From contig OW388296.1 in NCBI GenBank assembly GCA_936450465.1, positions 18,146,526 through 18,210,525 of the forward strand: a DNA stretch of 64,000 nucleotides, written 5' to 3'. Source of the DNA: Gibbula magus (taxonomy: Eukaryota > Mollusca > Gastropoda > Trochida > Trochidae). The position numbers and the translations under genes were made by a program. Below, piece after piece: positions 39,063 to 53,150 of this stretch. The notes under the pieces are model-generated. The model saw nothing but the letters and a program-made list of their open reading frames with translations. It was not told the origin of the DNA and did no database searches. Position 1 is the first letter of the stretch, and each line of letters begins with the position of its first letter.

Positions 39063-40719
39063 TGAAATCCCATCAATGTATGAAGCCCAGCGGAGCAGAG
39101 ACAAATGAGATATAAAAGCTTTATTTGCATTTATCATCGATATTCTTTCTAAACCAATTTAATATCCTGCTGGATTGCATGAAAATACATATTATTATTT
39201 GATGGACAATTCTCATTGTCGAGAAAGGTTTTATTTGGAAACACATAATGTGATTTCCGTCATTTACATCATAATTTGTTAATAAATGAATTTGTCACAG
39301 TACATACTGTTAATTTAACTTCTCTGTACGAATTGTTTGTTCACTTCATTACTGCACTACATATAGTAAGTGTGACATCACGTGCTTCTCCGCTGCAACT
39401 TGTTAAATCCTGTTTACTGACAAGGAAGTAAATACAATATGTCACAATACATATTGGTTTACACCAGTCCAGACAAACCGGTTTCAATTTATTACAGGGA
39501 AGAAATAAACTTGGACTAAACAACTATCATATTATATGATGTTTGATCAAAGCACGTGAACTGAAATAAAACTACATGTTTTATGTGAAAAAATATCGTT
39601 AGTCTAAAAAACATTATTTATTCTTTAAGAGGATCAAATCTGAATACAAGTGATATCCAAGTCACTTTCTTAAATGAGAAGTCTGCCGTTTTGAAGCATT
39701 ATCTCGAAGAAAAAGTAAATGCATATATACAACGTTGTAACTCGCTCAATAACAGCGATAGTTTTCTAGTTGGGGACGACTCTCCGCGGTAGCTATCACC
39801 GAAATTCATAGTCACAGCAGTTTACTATTTGTCATGTGTATATACTATATAGTGTTACTATCATGAAGACAGCCAGAAGCACAAATCAGACCCCTATCCC
39901 AGTCAAGGTTATACCACAATGTATTTCAGTCTGTATAGGACAATACGGTTCGGTGTATGTGTTAGTAAACTGGGCGGTTCGTCCTAAACTGAAACATGCC
40001 TTTTTCCTGAAGTCTTTCTTGTGTGAGGCCAATTTCACGAGGTAACCAGGCAAATAGTGTAAGTCTAGATCTACTAAATTCATGAATATTCTAGACACTA
40101 AAGATAGACTGAAGCCAGTCTAGAAGACACCTCAGTTTTTCACCCTACTTGGTCTGAATTCAATTACTGGAAATTTCAGATCACTAGGCAACGCCATGAC
40201 TTGCAAAACTATTGATGGCCATCCCGAGCGTTAAATTATCGCTCTCTCATATGTAGCTATGTATTGGAAACGATGCGTATTTAATTCGTTTTGAAATAAC
40301 TTCCTGTTTGCTGGTGTTAGTACAAGGTAATAGAAAACGACTGAATAGAGTTTGCGTGTGAATGAGACTGAACCACAGATCCTCTGTAAAGCCTGGCCCG
40401 TATACCAGTCGAATAAAAGGGAGTTTGAGCTGGGTTTGTGTTGTCCTTTGCTCACATATAGGGACGTAATAAATAATCAACTTCCTTGTATAAATGAATT
40501 GGATTTAATTGAATTTACTAGGTTTACATTATGGACGTGATTAACCGTGATTCTAATTCGGGAATATTGAATATAATGTGAGGATTGTCAACATTCCTTA
40601 TTTATTTAAGAGCAATAAGATAATTAAAAGTATTTGACGGTAGACAGTAACAGGCAGGTTTTTACAATCATCCATATAGATCTTTGTAATAAGAGAGGAA
40701 CACGTCCTCTACAATACAA
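39063..40719. other. No gene recognised
   Basis: AT-rich spacer. Frames such as 39836-40045 show no recognisable protein. No RNA gene seen. Confidence 0.55.
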
Positions 40720-40818
40720 GCATCCTCCCTCGGCAAGGTGAAAACGTATCGAAATAAATTCTAGTATCCATTTTAGAAATTTAGAAGATTGGAAATCTTT
40801 TCGACGTTGTGAAGATGC
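40720..40818 (+). mobile_element. MITE-like element, internally deleted copy
   Basis: Starts GCATCCTCCCTCGGCAAGGT with GAAAACGTATCGAAAT following, and ends TGGAAATCTTTTCG then ACGTTGTGAAGATGC. Both ends match the 336-bp copy at 43718-44053, but only about 99 bases remain. Short terminal inverted match GCATCYTC/GAAGATGC. Confidence 0.65.
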
Positions 40819-42255
<1,437 letters not shown>

Positions 42256-43198
42256 ATGTCGATGCCATTAACACGTTGATGTATTGCGTATTTGACTTTG
42301 ACTTTAAGCATTCATCTGAAACAATAACACCGTTTTCACCTAACCACTTGAACCATCCCCCATTTCAACGTATCACAGCCCATCCCATACCCTCAGAACG
42401 TATGTTATACAGCTCGGTCGACATTAAATTTAAAGATCAAATCCAATAACTGAACAATGTCATAAATGTATATTAAATGTCATGAGTCACACCAATAAAC
42501 ACACATAATGTATAACTACATATTGAATTGTGATGGGCATGGCTGAATGAGTGCCTTGAATCGTCATATGTTTCATTGAGGACGACCAATTAACTTTTGC
42601 GAACTCAGTATCAATTCATCTCCTCATTCATGCTGTGCTCTGGAAACCTGCCAACCTCAACAAAGAGACCTTTCAAATCAAAACATTGCTTTCAATTCTA
42701 GTTGGCAAACGTCCAAACCGTTCCGGTCTGGTGACATTGTGGAAAGTACTCGAATAATGTACACACATGCCATTGGTCGCCATTCTGCTCGCTCGTCACT
42801 GATGATGTGTACACACTTGAAAGACTCTAATGTATAAGAGCCCTACCTAGAGGAGTGTCTCTCACTGTAAAGTCTATAAGTACATATGTGAATACATGTA
42901 TATTGTACACACGCAGGGTAGCGCAGAGTAGTCTCCCCTGGACACAGTGCAAAAAGGCGGATGAAAAGATAAACATCTGCATCACTTTGGATTACAGCTT
43001 TTACATATTGAACAAATGCTTAATATTTATTAATAATTTGAATAATCAACACAGGTAAAAATGCAGCTGTATAGTATTCATGCTAAGGAATTGATGACAG
43101 ACATCTGACTGTTACATGTTCGTTCATATTTGGTTGATGAGATGTTTACTGGGTGATACAGATAGCTAGTCTGTCACTCTGACCCCTTCATTTTCAAA
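42256..43198. other. No gene recognised
   Basis: AT-rich spacer. No repeats or exon-like frames that I can support. Confidence 0.55.
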
Positions 43199-43375
43199 GA
43201 GCCTAGGCAAGTCTACAACAAGGCTACAGAACTGATTTTTAAAGTCATACGTCAAAATGTTAAACTAAATGAGAAAGCCAAAGGTAACGAAGCGCTGAAG
43301 TGGGAAATAAAAAAGGCCAAGCCAAATGTCAAAACGACCGATGCCAATGGTAAAACAATACTAAGAATAGTTTGA
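43199..43375 (+). other. Possible lysine-rich terminal exon (weak)
   Basis: An open frame without ATG reads EPRQVYNKATELIFKVIRQN, then VKLNEKAKGNEALKWEIKKA and a further stretch ending TILRIV at TGA 43373-43375. A pyrimidine-rich tract ending CAAAG at 43199 could be an acceptor. AATAAA occurs about 45 bases after the stop. The composition (Lys, Asn, Glu) is more protein-like than other frames in the area, but no family is recognised and about 60 codons can be open by chance. Treat as a candidate only. Confidence 0.15.
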
Positions 43376-43717
43376 ATAGTAATAGTATGATTTATGTATT
43401 GCAACATTAACAATAACGATAATAAATATATCTAGAATCTGTTTCCTCCTCATTTATATAGGAGTGTTTTATTTGAGTCAAACCCAACTCGCACCTGATG
43501 TTTTCAGTATTAACATGATATTAAAGTTTATTACCCATATGGTTGAAAATAACCGAGTTAATATGTTCGATACGAGCACATGTGCACATATCACTTTTGC
43601 CTAGCAAACATTGTTTCACCGCGACTTACCGTATTTCGTCGACTGTGACGTCATAAAACGATTGTTCGTGACGTCACTGTAGATTGACGTCCCAATGGAA
43701 GTGAGCCGTTTCCTGAC
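43376..43717. other. No gene recognised
   Basis: AT-rich spacer between the candidate exon and the longer MITE copy. Confidence 0.55.
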
Positions 43718-44053
43718 CATCTTCCCACGGCAAGGTGAAAGTGTATCGAGATCTCTCCATTTTTGACCTTGCCTTCAACCTAGCCAGAAGTGTGACCTGT
43801 CGTGATCACGAGTTACGTCCCTTACCATTCTGCTAACATACAGCCAATGAAATCGCCGTTTACATTCGGAACCAATTCAAAATAAGCGACGATCGACAAG
43901 GTCACAGAGGCAATACAACTGTCTTCTGATTGGCTTATCCGATTAGCCTGCAGTACGTTAAAATCTTAGCACTGAAAATGCGAGGGTTGAGGTCAAGGGC
44001 GGAAGGAGAAGATATGGAAATCTTTTCGTTACGCCTGTGACGTTGTGAAGATG
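43718..44053 (+). mobile_element. MITE-like element, longer copy
   Basis: Begins CATCTTCCCACGGCAAGGTG and GAAAGTGTATCGAGA, and ends TATGGAAATCTTTTCG, then GACGTTGTGAAGATG. The ends are imperfect inverted repeats of each other (CATCTTC.. against ..GAAGATG). About 336 bases with no open frame that could be a transposase, so non-autonomous. Same family as 40720-40818. Confidence 0.65.
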
Positions 44054-46720
44054 TTTCCTGGCTATGAATGAAGAAATTATTACACTCGAAAGTGGGTCAT
44101 GTGACTTTTACGAAACTCGTGCAAATTTATGTACATTTGTATAACCCTCGCTCTCGCTCTCTCACTCGTTTCGTTAAAGTCATATGATACACTCCCTCGG
44201 GTAATAATCTCTATATCTCCCCTTCTAAAGCTCTCAATATGGCATGGCATATTGACCATATATTTCTTTTGAAATAAAGGCCTATCTAGCAACATCATTC
44301 ATTTATAAGATAAATTGTTGCGTTTGTAAAATGTCCGGGATTCATTGTTATTTAACACCCGCAAATTTAGTTTAAAACCGACGGCGTAATTGTAACATGA
44401 CCGTTAGTTATCAGGCTTTTTGAAGCGAACTCTCTTTTTGCGTACCTATCTCTAAGTGAAAAGGACTTTGCGACTGTTCCATTTTTGTAAGAGGCGTGGT
44501 CAGGTCAAAACAAATGTGAACACTCGGCGTAATATGTACATTAGCAACAATTTACACCTAACCCCGAACAGTGTCACTCAATTGAGGTCACTTTATGATA
44601 TGCACGTATCCCTTTAGATGACGATAAATTTGTATCTACAACATCAACAAACACGGTTAAATCCCAAGTAACAAAAAACTTGCCCTAGACCATTGTGACA
44701 ATGACGCTAACATTGTGACATCAAAACATCAAAACATTGATAACTATGACGTCATGACATGGCAACTACGTTCGGTAAAACAGCCGGGTATACCAATACG
44801 GGTATACACAAGTAAGAAACTTGTGGGTATTCATTGCCATTCAACATAGGGAAATCAACCAGAATCATCAGAATCAAGGATACACCGAAATCATGTTACA
44901 ATAGATCTTAGAATAGATAGAATACCTTGGAACTGACATTCAAAGATAGGACGTTCCAGATGTCAGCTACCATGTCCATTTTGATCGTTCAACAGATACT
45001 GTGTATTTCGAAGGTTTAGAAACCATGTCCAGGTTAGCCGTGAGCACTTGCCATAAGAAACGTCGTAGTTAATAATAGAATAGACATTTAGTGGCTCTAC
45101 ATTGTGGTAAGGTAAGTAAGTAAAACTTATATATGGCGATAGTCGATAAATTGATAGTCGTACGTTTCACATTAAAGCCATACATTGAAGTTGCGGTGAC
45201 AGTGCTAGTTTTCCCCACCAGGGTGTCCTACCCAGAAATAGACAAGTGTTATTACAGTAAAAGTCCTTTGATGTTGAAGAGTTGGCGGGGTGTGTTGTTT
45301 TAAGGGATTAACTCTTTGGGTTATATTAAAAGCAGAACTACCTAACGAAACGGGGTAGTCCCTTCAGTCCGACCTTTGGGTCGAGGTAGAAATCCTTTGA
45401 AGTTCAATGCTGTTACAACATTGTTGTTTCAAGGGATTAAGTCCGTGGTTGTCCACAAAATGTGGAATGGGTGAAATGTGTTCACTCTGGAAACGAAAAA
45501 GAAATAAGTAGTGAGTTCGCTCAGGAAAACTCACTTACTGGTTGTGATTAGTTATGATCACCAACGAAACAGGAGCTAGCAGTATTACATGAAATAAAAA
45601 AAATAAACAATTTCTCTCTCTCTCTCAAGAACGGCGTGGCCCCTGAGTGCCCATTTTTGAAAAATTAGGGATTAGGTCCAAGTAAGGTCAAATTAAGAAT
45701 ATAGTTGATTTGTGTATTAAACGGATTAGGATAAGTTGGCAGTGGTCACAGATTTTACTGTATTTTTTCTGTTTTAAAAAAAATATTTCGATGTATATAT
45801 AATATACAATCACATGGATTATAATGACATATACTATATTTTGAAATGACAAAAAAATGTGTAAATACATCATATATGGTATTATGTCATATACCATTTC
45901 ATCAATATACATCATTTCCCTATGTTTGTTTATAATTCAAACTACTTGTTTTTATTGGAAAAGTGGGCAACATGGGGTGTAACCATTTAAACATCAACTC
46001 ACTCACGTTGTTTTTTTTATTATCAAATAAACCCATCAAAGGTCTTGTTTGATACTTGGAGCCATGTAATGAAATTAACCACGCGATCACCTCAATTCTT
46101 GATACAACACATACTTACTAATTGTTATCTCCGCCGCAGTTTATGCTAAATCATAGTTACGACCTTGGTAATCGCAGACCGACATCTCGTTCTAGATGAA
46201 TAAATGAAACTCATTGTGACGTCACCAGACAAGGACGGGAATATCCGCGATGCATGACGGTATAGATTACATTACCTGATGAGGTCGGAGAACAGTAAGA
46301 TTATCCTCTGGTCATTGTCCGAATGTGGTCATGCATAAAGAGGACGTTTTAGCACGGAAATGACAAGACAGATCATTAGTGATCTTTTGTGTAATTGACA
46401 ACAGACATAATCTATTTCCGTCAATCTGATTTCAAAGAACTAAGCCTCCAAGAGATATCCCTTTATTCTACAATGTCATGACGAAATGAAGTGTAATCGT
46501 TTTTTTTCTCAATCAAATGTCTATTGAAGTAAGTCAACAGTGTGATTGGTTCAATGGTCATGTATTCTATCATCGACCAATACGAAGGTTTTTGACATTG
46601 GACATCGTAACGATATCAATTGAAATATACTCCTTTATTGATCAACAAACCAACTCAGATACTGTTACTTTCCCTTTGCTACACGTTAGTTTACCATTAT
46701 AAATTGTTCAATAAATAATA
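44054..46720. other. No gene recognised
   Basis: AT-rich spacer. Around 45.25-45.45 kb two loosely similar stretches carry TCCTTTGAWGTT and CAAGGGATTAA, perhaps an old duplication. No protein or RNA gene is visible. Confidence 0.5.
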
Positions 46721-47398
46721 GATCTGTGGCCGGACTATAGAATTCAGATGCTATTCGGTGTTTTGAAGACACGATCTGTGACCGGACTATCGAATTTAGA
46801 TGCTGTCTGGTGTTTTAAAGATACGATATGTGACTGGACTATAGAATTCAGATGTGTAATGTGTTTTGAAGACACGATCTATGATCGGACTATAGAATTC
46901 TGATGCTGTCCGATGTTTTAAAGAAACGAACTGTGACTTGACTATATAATTTGGATGCTGTCCGATGTTTTAAAGACACGATCTGTGACCAGACTATAGA
47001 ATTCAGATGCTGTCCGATGTTTTAATGACACCATCTGTGACCAGACTATAGAATTCAGATGCTGTCCGATGTTTTAAAGACACGATCTGTGACCAGACTA
47101 TAGAATTCAGATGCTGTCCGATGTTTTGAAGACACGATCTGTGACTGAACTATAGAATTTGGATGCTGTCCGATGTTTAAAAGACACGATCTGTAACCAG
47201 ACTATATAATTCAGATGCTGTCCGATGTTTTAAAGGCACGACCTTTGACTGAACTATAATGAGAATTTGGCTGCTGTCCGATGTTTTAAAGACACGATCT
47301 GTGACCAGACTATAGAATTCAGATGCTGTACGATGTTTTAAAGACACGATCTGTGACCGGACTATAGAATTCATATGTGTAAGGTGTTTTGAAGACAG
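46721..47398 (+). repeat. Array of a 52-bp unit, 13 copies
   Basis: Unit reads GATCTGTGACCAGACTATAG, AATTCAGATGCTGTCCGATG and TTTTAAAGACAC. Thirteen consecutive copies differ at scattered positions (CCGG/CCAG/CTGA; GCTGTCCGATG against TGTAATGTG). The eleventh copy carries a small insertion. 52 is not a multiple of 3. No gene. Confidence 0.92.
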
Positions 47399-47939
47399 AT
47401 TGGATGTTACAATAATGTCGACAGGGAGTTTGCACCGTGAAAAACGTGTGTCCTGTGATTCCATGTTCAGTCACCCTTTGGAATCAGAGACCATAATGAT
47501 AAAAGATAATACTGTTTGTCCTAGAAACTCATTCTGACATCTGACATTTTAATTCTGTTCAGCAAATGTTTACATTACTGTTCTACTTTTAATGATTTTA
47601 CTGATTTACAGAAAGTTAGTTTCATCTTAGCCAATGTGGATAATGCTTTTTATTCTGCCAAAACCTGCAAACTTTTATTGCAGAAACGGACCCAAGTTTT
47701 ATACTGTACTTGATAACTTTATATTATTTAATGGTGTAAATATAGACATATATTTTTAATATTTACTCACTCTTAGTTATAAACATATATTATATTACTT
47801 TTCACCTAATGTATTTTATTACAATGCTGTTTTATATTTATTTACGGGTAATCTATGTTTACCTAGTAATGTGTACATATTTTATCACTATAGTCTCTCG
47901 TAACCCTAAATGGGTGGCTCACTGTTTTAAATTGTACCT
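47399..47939. other. No gene recognised
   Basis: AT-rich, possibly the body of a retroposon 3' UTR that ends near 48015. Confidence 0.45.
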
Positions 47940-48015
47940 GTATATAAATGTATCTATTTTAACTATGTATTGTAAGGTGAGACTTAAATAAATTATCTGT
48001 CTGTTTGTCTGTCTA
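47940..48015 (+). mobile_element. Possible retroposon 3' end with (TCTG)n tail
   Basis: A stretch with TAAGGTGAGACTTAAATAAA ends in TTATCTGTCTGTTTGTCTGTC. A poly(A)-like signal directly followed by a short simple-repeat tail is common for LINE/SINE 3' ends. No reverse transcriptase is seen upstream. Confidence 0.3.
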
Positions 48016-50339
48016 ATTCAAATCAACCCTATTACAATCAAGGCAGTATGAAATTAATACAAAAGAAACTAGGAGAGTATATTATTCACGTATATATATA
48101 TAGTCACGTATGTCCTTTCAGTCCCTAGATATTATACTCTATATCTGTCATATTTAAATTCATGATAAGTTTTCTTTAAAAGCGGAAACTTTAAAGAAAT
48201 AAAATGTACCTGTCATGATTACCATCTACACACGGTGTACTTTACTTTATGTTTGGACTTAACGAGCGTTTGGGTTTGTAACTGCTTTCCGTAGGGTGGT
48301 ATAACAGAAGCCTAAAGGCACACGTACTTCAACATCTCAAACGAAGAAATATATATATATATATATTTATATATATTTATATAGAGGTTACTTACACAGA
48401 GGTTATTCAAGCCTGAAGGCAGTTTATCGTCACTTGAAATTTCATTTCCATATGAATGGTTTTATGGGTTCAGATCCGGTGTGATAAAATCTGACTTTTA
48501 TCTGATTTTAGTTAGTTGAAGGCATAAATAGATGTGGACAATAGAGGACTTGGTTTGCTTCTATCAGAGTAATGTATGTTTATTTTGGCAAAGTAATTTA
48601 ATAAAATAGGACTATTTGCAGACGGCGTCTGAATTGTTTGCATATTCGTTGTTTGGTTGAAATTATCTGATGCATATACATGCTTTAATCTCTCAAATTG
48701 GAAAATCTTGTTCGGTGTTTTTTTACTGACACGAAAACGTTTGCAGATAATACTACAAACTGGATATGTGTAAATGCCTATATGACATATGCCTACTGAC
48801 TATGCAAAAGCAACAATGTTGCATTTGGGGTCACACTATCTGGAATAGTACACATTTTGTACTTATAACGAAGGGTTGAATCCTGACATGGACTCAAATT
48901 GTACTAGTTTATATAGTTTAATGCGATATTTAACAACAATAACATATATTTAGTTGTTTTAAACCCCAAAAAGGAAATTGCAGAAAAAAATACTTCGGTC
49001 GTTATTTACTGCCATAACAAATTAATAATGTGGGTAGTGAATACCCAGTGAATATTTCCTTAAGACGTGGAACAACAATGGAAAGCATTCCGTCATAACA
49101 CATTAAAACATGGAGTCGTCAGGGAAACTGGTGTTGAGAGTAACACGTAAGATAAAACTGGTTATTAAAAATCTGTTTACAGTGCCGAAGCACTGCAATA
49201 ATCAATAAGGGAACTAGGGCAGTGTGCTGGTTGCTTAGGAACAGCCGCATCTTTACTTCATGTAATACTTTGACTTGAATGACAATTAATAGATTTTGTC
49301 TGGATAAGCTTTATTCTCTATTGGTCCACTATTGAATTCCCCATCACTATCATATGGTCTGCCACATCTAACTATAATTCTATTGACAAAATTAACCTTT
49401 GATGTCTTCCTTCCAAAGTTCAGTTAGTCGACGTAATGGATAACACGTCGTTGGATTGTAACTTCAGGAGTTCGTGGTAGACGTTTTACCGAGCTGATAA
49501 AATATTAGTTATTTTTTATGCTTTAACCATTTCACATTTTTGGACCAATATAATAATTTCTAACACTACTTATAAGTCTGTAACGTGTATTACTTTACGA
49601 TATCGAGAGTACACGCTTACATATGGAGATGCTCGTACAATAGCAAATACTTGTGTACTGCACAAAACACTGGCAAAAGACACACGAAACGCACGCATAG
49701 GTTACGATCTCATATATGACCAAGACGTATACATTTCACCACTCAAAGGTACACACACATGCACACGAACAGACGCAACAGGGATGTCGATCTGAATAAT
49801 CTGCTGTACCCTGCCACGGGATAGGGTCCCTTATTACTTTCCCATGAAATATACTGCAAAGTAATATCTATACGGCAATATTAAACTAGTGTAATGCCGC
49901 TGCAAGTATGTCGTCACACTATTGTACAGTCGCCATCACAATGGTACACGACTCGCGGAAATCTTACTTTCAGTACACTGTCGGCAATTTCGCTTGGGCA
50001 AGTAATAAACAGAATACTAAACTTCCTTCCATATAATACCATTTTGATTAAACTCGTGAATTTGGTGTCAAACTCGCTTTTGCTCGTTTTATACAAAATC
50101 ATTAACTCGTTTAATAAACATTGTATTATATGGAAGGTCCTATAGTATCCTGTATATCACACAGGTACGCGAGCTCTCCCTGGACAGGAGCTCTACCAAC
50201 GCAGTAACCAGTAAGCCAATAACACAGTCTAGATGAAATAATTTGCACCTTTAAATGTTTGTATTTGCAAAACCCCGACAATAAAATTGAAAACAAGAAC
50301 CATCAAGAACCATCAACAAGAAGACGTCTTATTCTACCC
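48016..50339. other. No gene recognised
   Basis: AT-rich spacer with a short imperfect AT tract at about 48349-48382. Nothing else supported. Confidence 0.5.
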
Positions 50340-50435
50340 ATCCTCGGTTACCCAGGGATTTATATATGCTCCGTTACTCTCCATGATATAGTGGAGAGAA
50401 ACGGAGCATATATAAAACCCTGGGTAACCGAGGAT
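50340..50435. mobile_element. 96-base near-perfect palindrome (foldback/MITE-like)
   Basis: Arms 50340-50383 and 50392-50435 pair over 44 bases with two mismatches around an 8-base loop (TGATATAG). The left arm begins ATCCTCGGTTACCCAGGG. ATTCTAMC occurs just outside both ends (50331 and 50437), a possible target duplication. It contains no gene. Confidence 0.75.
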
Positions 50436-51429
50436 GATTCTAACTATCAACCATAAATCGTTATCTATATCTTTGTAGTCATATTAATCTTTTGACATTT
50501 CTGATGAAACTTTGGAACGGAGTTTATATGCTTGTATACAGAATTCAAGTAGTTGTTTTGAATAAAAACATGAATTTGTTGTCAACTTTAATTTCTTAGA
50601 TCTGTTCAGGAAATAGGACCATTCCTTATGTCTCAATCGTTTTCTCTTTGTATAGGGTACAAATCCAACCCGCCTTTATGACAGGAACACACCAGAAATC
50701 AGAAATCGGAAAATATCACACAATACGACACAACTTCAGTAGTACGCACGCAAAATTTAAAAAAAGGATATAAAAGTGTTTTTACATTCTGCTCTGGAAA
50801 TATTGCTATCCCTGTTAAGGGTATAGATGCAGCTTATTTCAAAGATAAGGATGTAATATAACAATTCAAAAATGTGAAAACAAAAAAGTCACCACTTCAG
50901 TTATTTATACACATGCACAATTTCAGAAAGGTATAATTAACGTTTTTTTTTTAGATCTGTCCCGGAAACTACAGGCTACAAATGGACAAACGGACAGTTA
51001 GACGGACACAAGGCGAATATTTTATTTTATTTATTTTATCTATAAGCCACTCCGTTTGGAAAGATGGTTTCGCGAAAAAAGTTGCGATCGACGTTTTCTG
51101 CCAACAGAGATCTTGAAACAGGGCATAGGTTTACCAAAAACTGAAACAGACTATAGTAAAAACTTCCTCTTATGGGGAAATACCATGCCAACCGCCCAAA
51201 CCCGTGTAGATTTCTCTACCTGTCGCGAGTGATTGATAGCAATGGACAACTAGGTCAGGTACTATCTACCAGAGCAGGACTCTCACAGTGACTGTACATA
51301 GATACTGACATCTGAACACTGTCTGTCTTGATCACAGAAGCCATTAAATTCTATAAAACTTAGAACTATATTCGTGTATGTTCTTCATTGCAGACCGTAT
51401 TCTTTTTAATGAATGTGTATATCTGTACT
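50436..51429. other. No gene recognised; may hold LINE-derived sequence near its end
   Basis: AT-rich spacer leading into a LINE-like 3' tail. No reverse transcriptase motifs seen on either strand. Confidence 0.45.
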
Positions 51430-51521
51430 TATGAAACTTGCTATTGTGCATTATTAGACATAGTTGTAATCGGTCCCATGAGGGTGTTCGTGCAATAAAA
51501 TTCTATTCTATTCTATTCTGT
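51430..51521 (+). mobile_element. LINE-type 3' end with (TTCTA)n tail
   Basis: TCCCATGAGGGTGTTCGTGC, then AATAAAATTCTATTCTATTC and TATTCTG. A poly(A) signal running into a short pentamer tail is typical of invertebrate non-LTR elements, which are often 5'-truncated. The 5' limit is unclear. Confidence 0.5.
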
Positions 51522-53024
51522 AGGGAATAATGTAATGTAACTAGACATTTCAGTGCGGTTCGGGACTGTTTCTGTATATCAATGCCATAATCTTTCTTGC
51601 GAGTATTGGCATACAATGAACAAAATTATAATAGTCACACAGTCACACATGGACACTCCTGAATTGTAAGTTTAGGTACACAAAGGAATAACTTTAAATG
51701 ACATCGCTCGTGCTCTGGTTGCTGTATATAATAAAAATGTTAAACAGTGACGAGTAAAAGTAGAGTTATACGTTTGATATGTCTTGTCATTGTACGAGGG
51801 ATTTATACACTGATACTGTGAACACAGACCCTTCCAGAATCTAATCTGAGTGGCCTTTACATTAAGATAAGATAAGATCAGTTTTTTTATTGTCTTAACA
51901 TTCCACATGGAAACAGTGACAGCACCCTGATGCTAAACAGGATAATCATAAAACAATATACACGAATATCAACGTGCAGGTACAGTGTACACGTTGACGT
52001 TCAAATGAATACGTTTTTAAGATATACTACATCATTTCAACACACTTACATATTACATTTTATGCTACATTGAGAACAATCGTGTGAAAAGGAATAACCT
52101 TACGATGATGAACTATCGAAATATGGAAATTACACAGGTGTATAAAATATGACTCAGGAATAGAAGTTCATTAAACACGGATCAAAATAGTTTAATATTT
52201 TGATCATTCGATGAATAAACATTTGCCGACATATCAACTAACAGCGATAAGGATATGACTATACTGCGCCGCAGCTGACATACCGGCAAAGGTTAACCAA
52301 ATGATTTCCTGTTTCACATATAAACTGCGAATTCAAATGTAGATCCTTGTCCTCGTGGAAAGTTACCAGCGATTTTACACACAACAGAAGGAAATAAAGT
52401 TTCACAATTATCAGATCCATTAAAAACACAACAAAGTCTGAAAACTACAAGTGATCGTATATGACGAAATAGACAATAATTGTCTTTCACGAGATTTCAC
52501 ATAACTTCAACACAACGAACAATAAACCAGATATGTATCTCATTTCTAAATGGGAGTTCATTACAGTTGTTTGAGAGTTTAAAGTATTTGTCTTCCTGGC
52601 ACAATACTACGTCATAAAAAGGTTCAAAGTTAGGTTACTATTATTAGATACACTTCAAGAAAACTTCATATGATGTCATGGAGGGTCCGTTTTTAATTTT
52701 GTCTCGAGTGCCAATTCAGAAGAAACCCCATACGTCAAGTCCATGTCTAATCTGCCTGAAGCGACAGGGTCGTATATCATGGGTGTGTTCGTTTCTCATG
52801 TGCTTATCGCCTCGTACTTAGAACCTTAGCTAAACCTTAGTGTTACATTGCCTTTACTTCAACCTTGATATAGCCTACAACCTACGAGGGCAATCATATC
52901 GGAGTTCATATTTTTCATACGATGCCCTAAGGCAAAATATCACTTTGTCACGGTGACGTGACGTCATAAACAATGCTATGACGTCAAGCCTCGTCTACGA
53001 CGTTGTATTCTACCACGGGTCGCC
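51522..53024. other. No gene recognised
   Basis: AT-rich spacer. No exon, RNA gene or clear repeat. Confidence 0.55.
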
Positions 53025-53150
53025 AGCTAGACTAAAATGTAGTCAATGGAATTCAAAAAATTATTATATCTTCATCCTTATGATTATATATTTTTCAATA
53101 CCAGTTCCATATGTGTATTCAGTTTATCTAGACTTGCTGAATAAGGACTA
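53025..53150 (-). repeat. Dispersed repeat, copy 2 (partner at 6053-6187)
   Basis: On the minus strand: CCTTATTCAGCAAGTCTAGA, then GAATACACATATGG, an AT-rich middle and GACTACATTTTAGTCTAGC, in the same order as at 6.05-6.19 kb. Confidence 0.55.

Noticed and set aside
35391..39065. 1224-codon open frame
   Set aside because: Explained by a 36-bp unit without stops in any plus-strand frame. The frame shifts at 35-base units, and no start context or signal peptide is seen.
50340..50435. microRNA precursor
   Set aside because: The stem is long and nearly perfect with flanks like a foldback transposon. No reason to prefer a miRNA without small RNA data.
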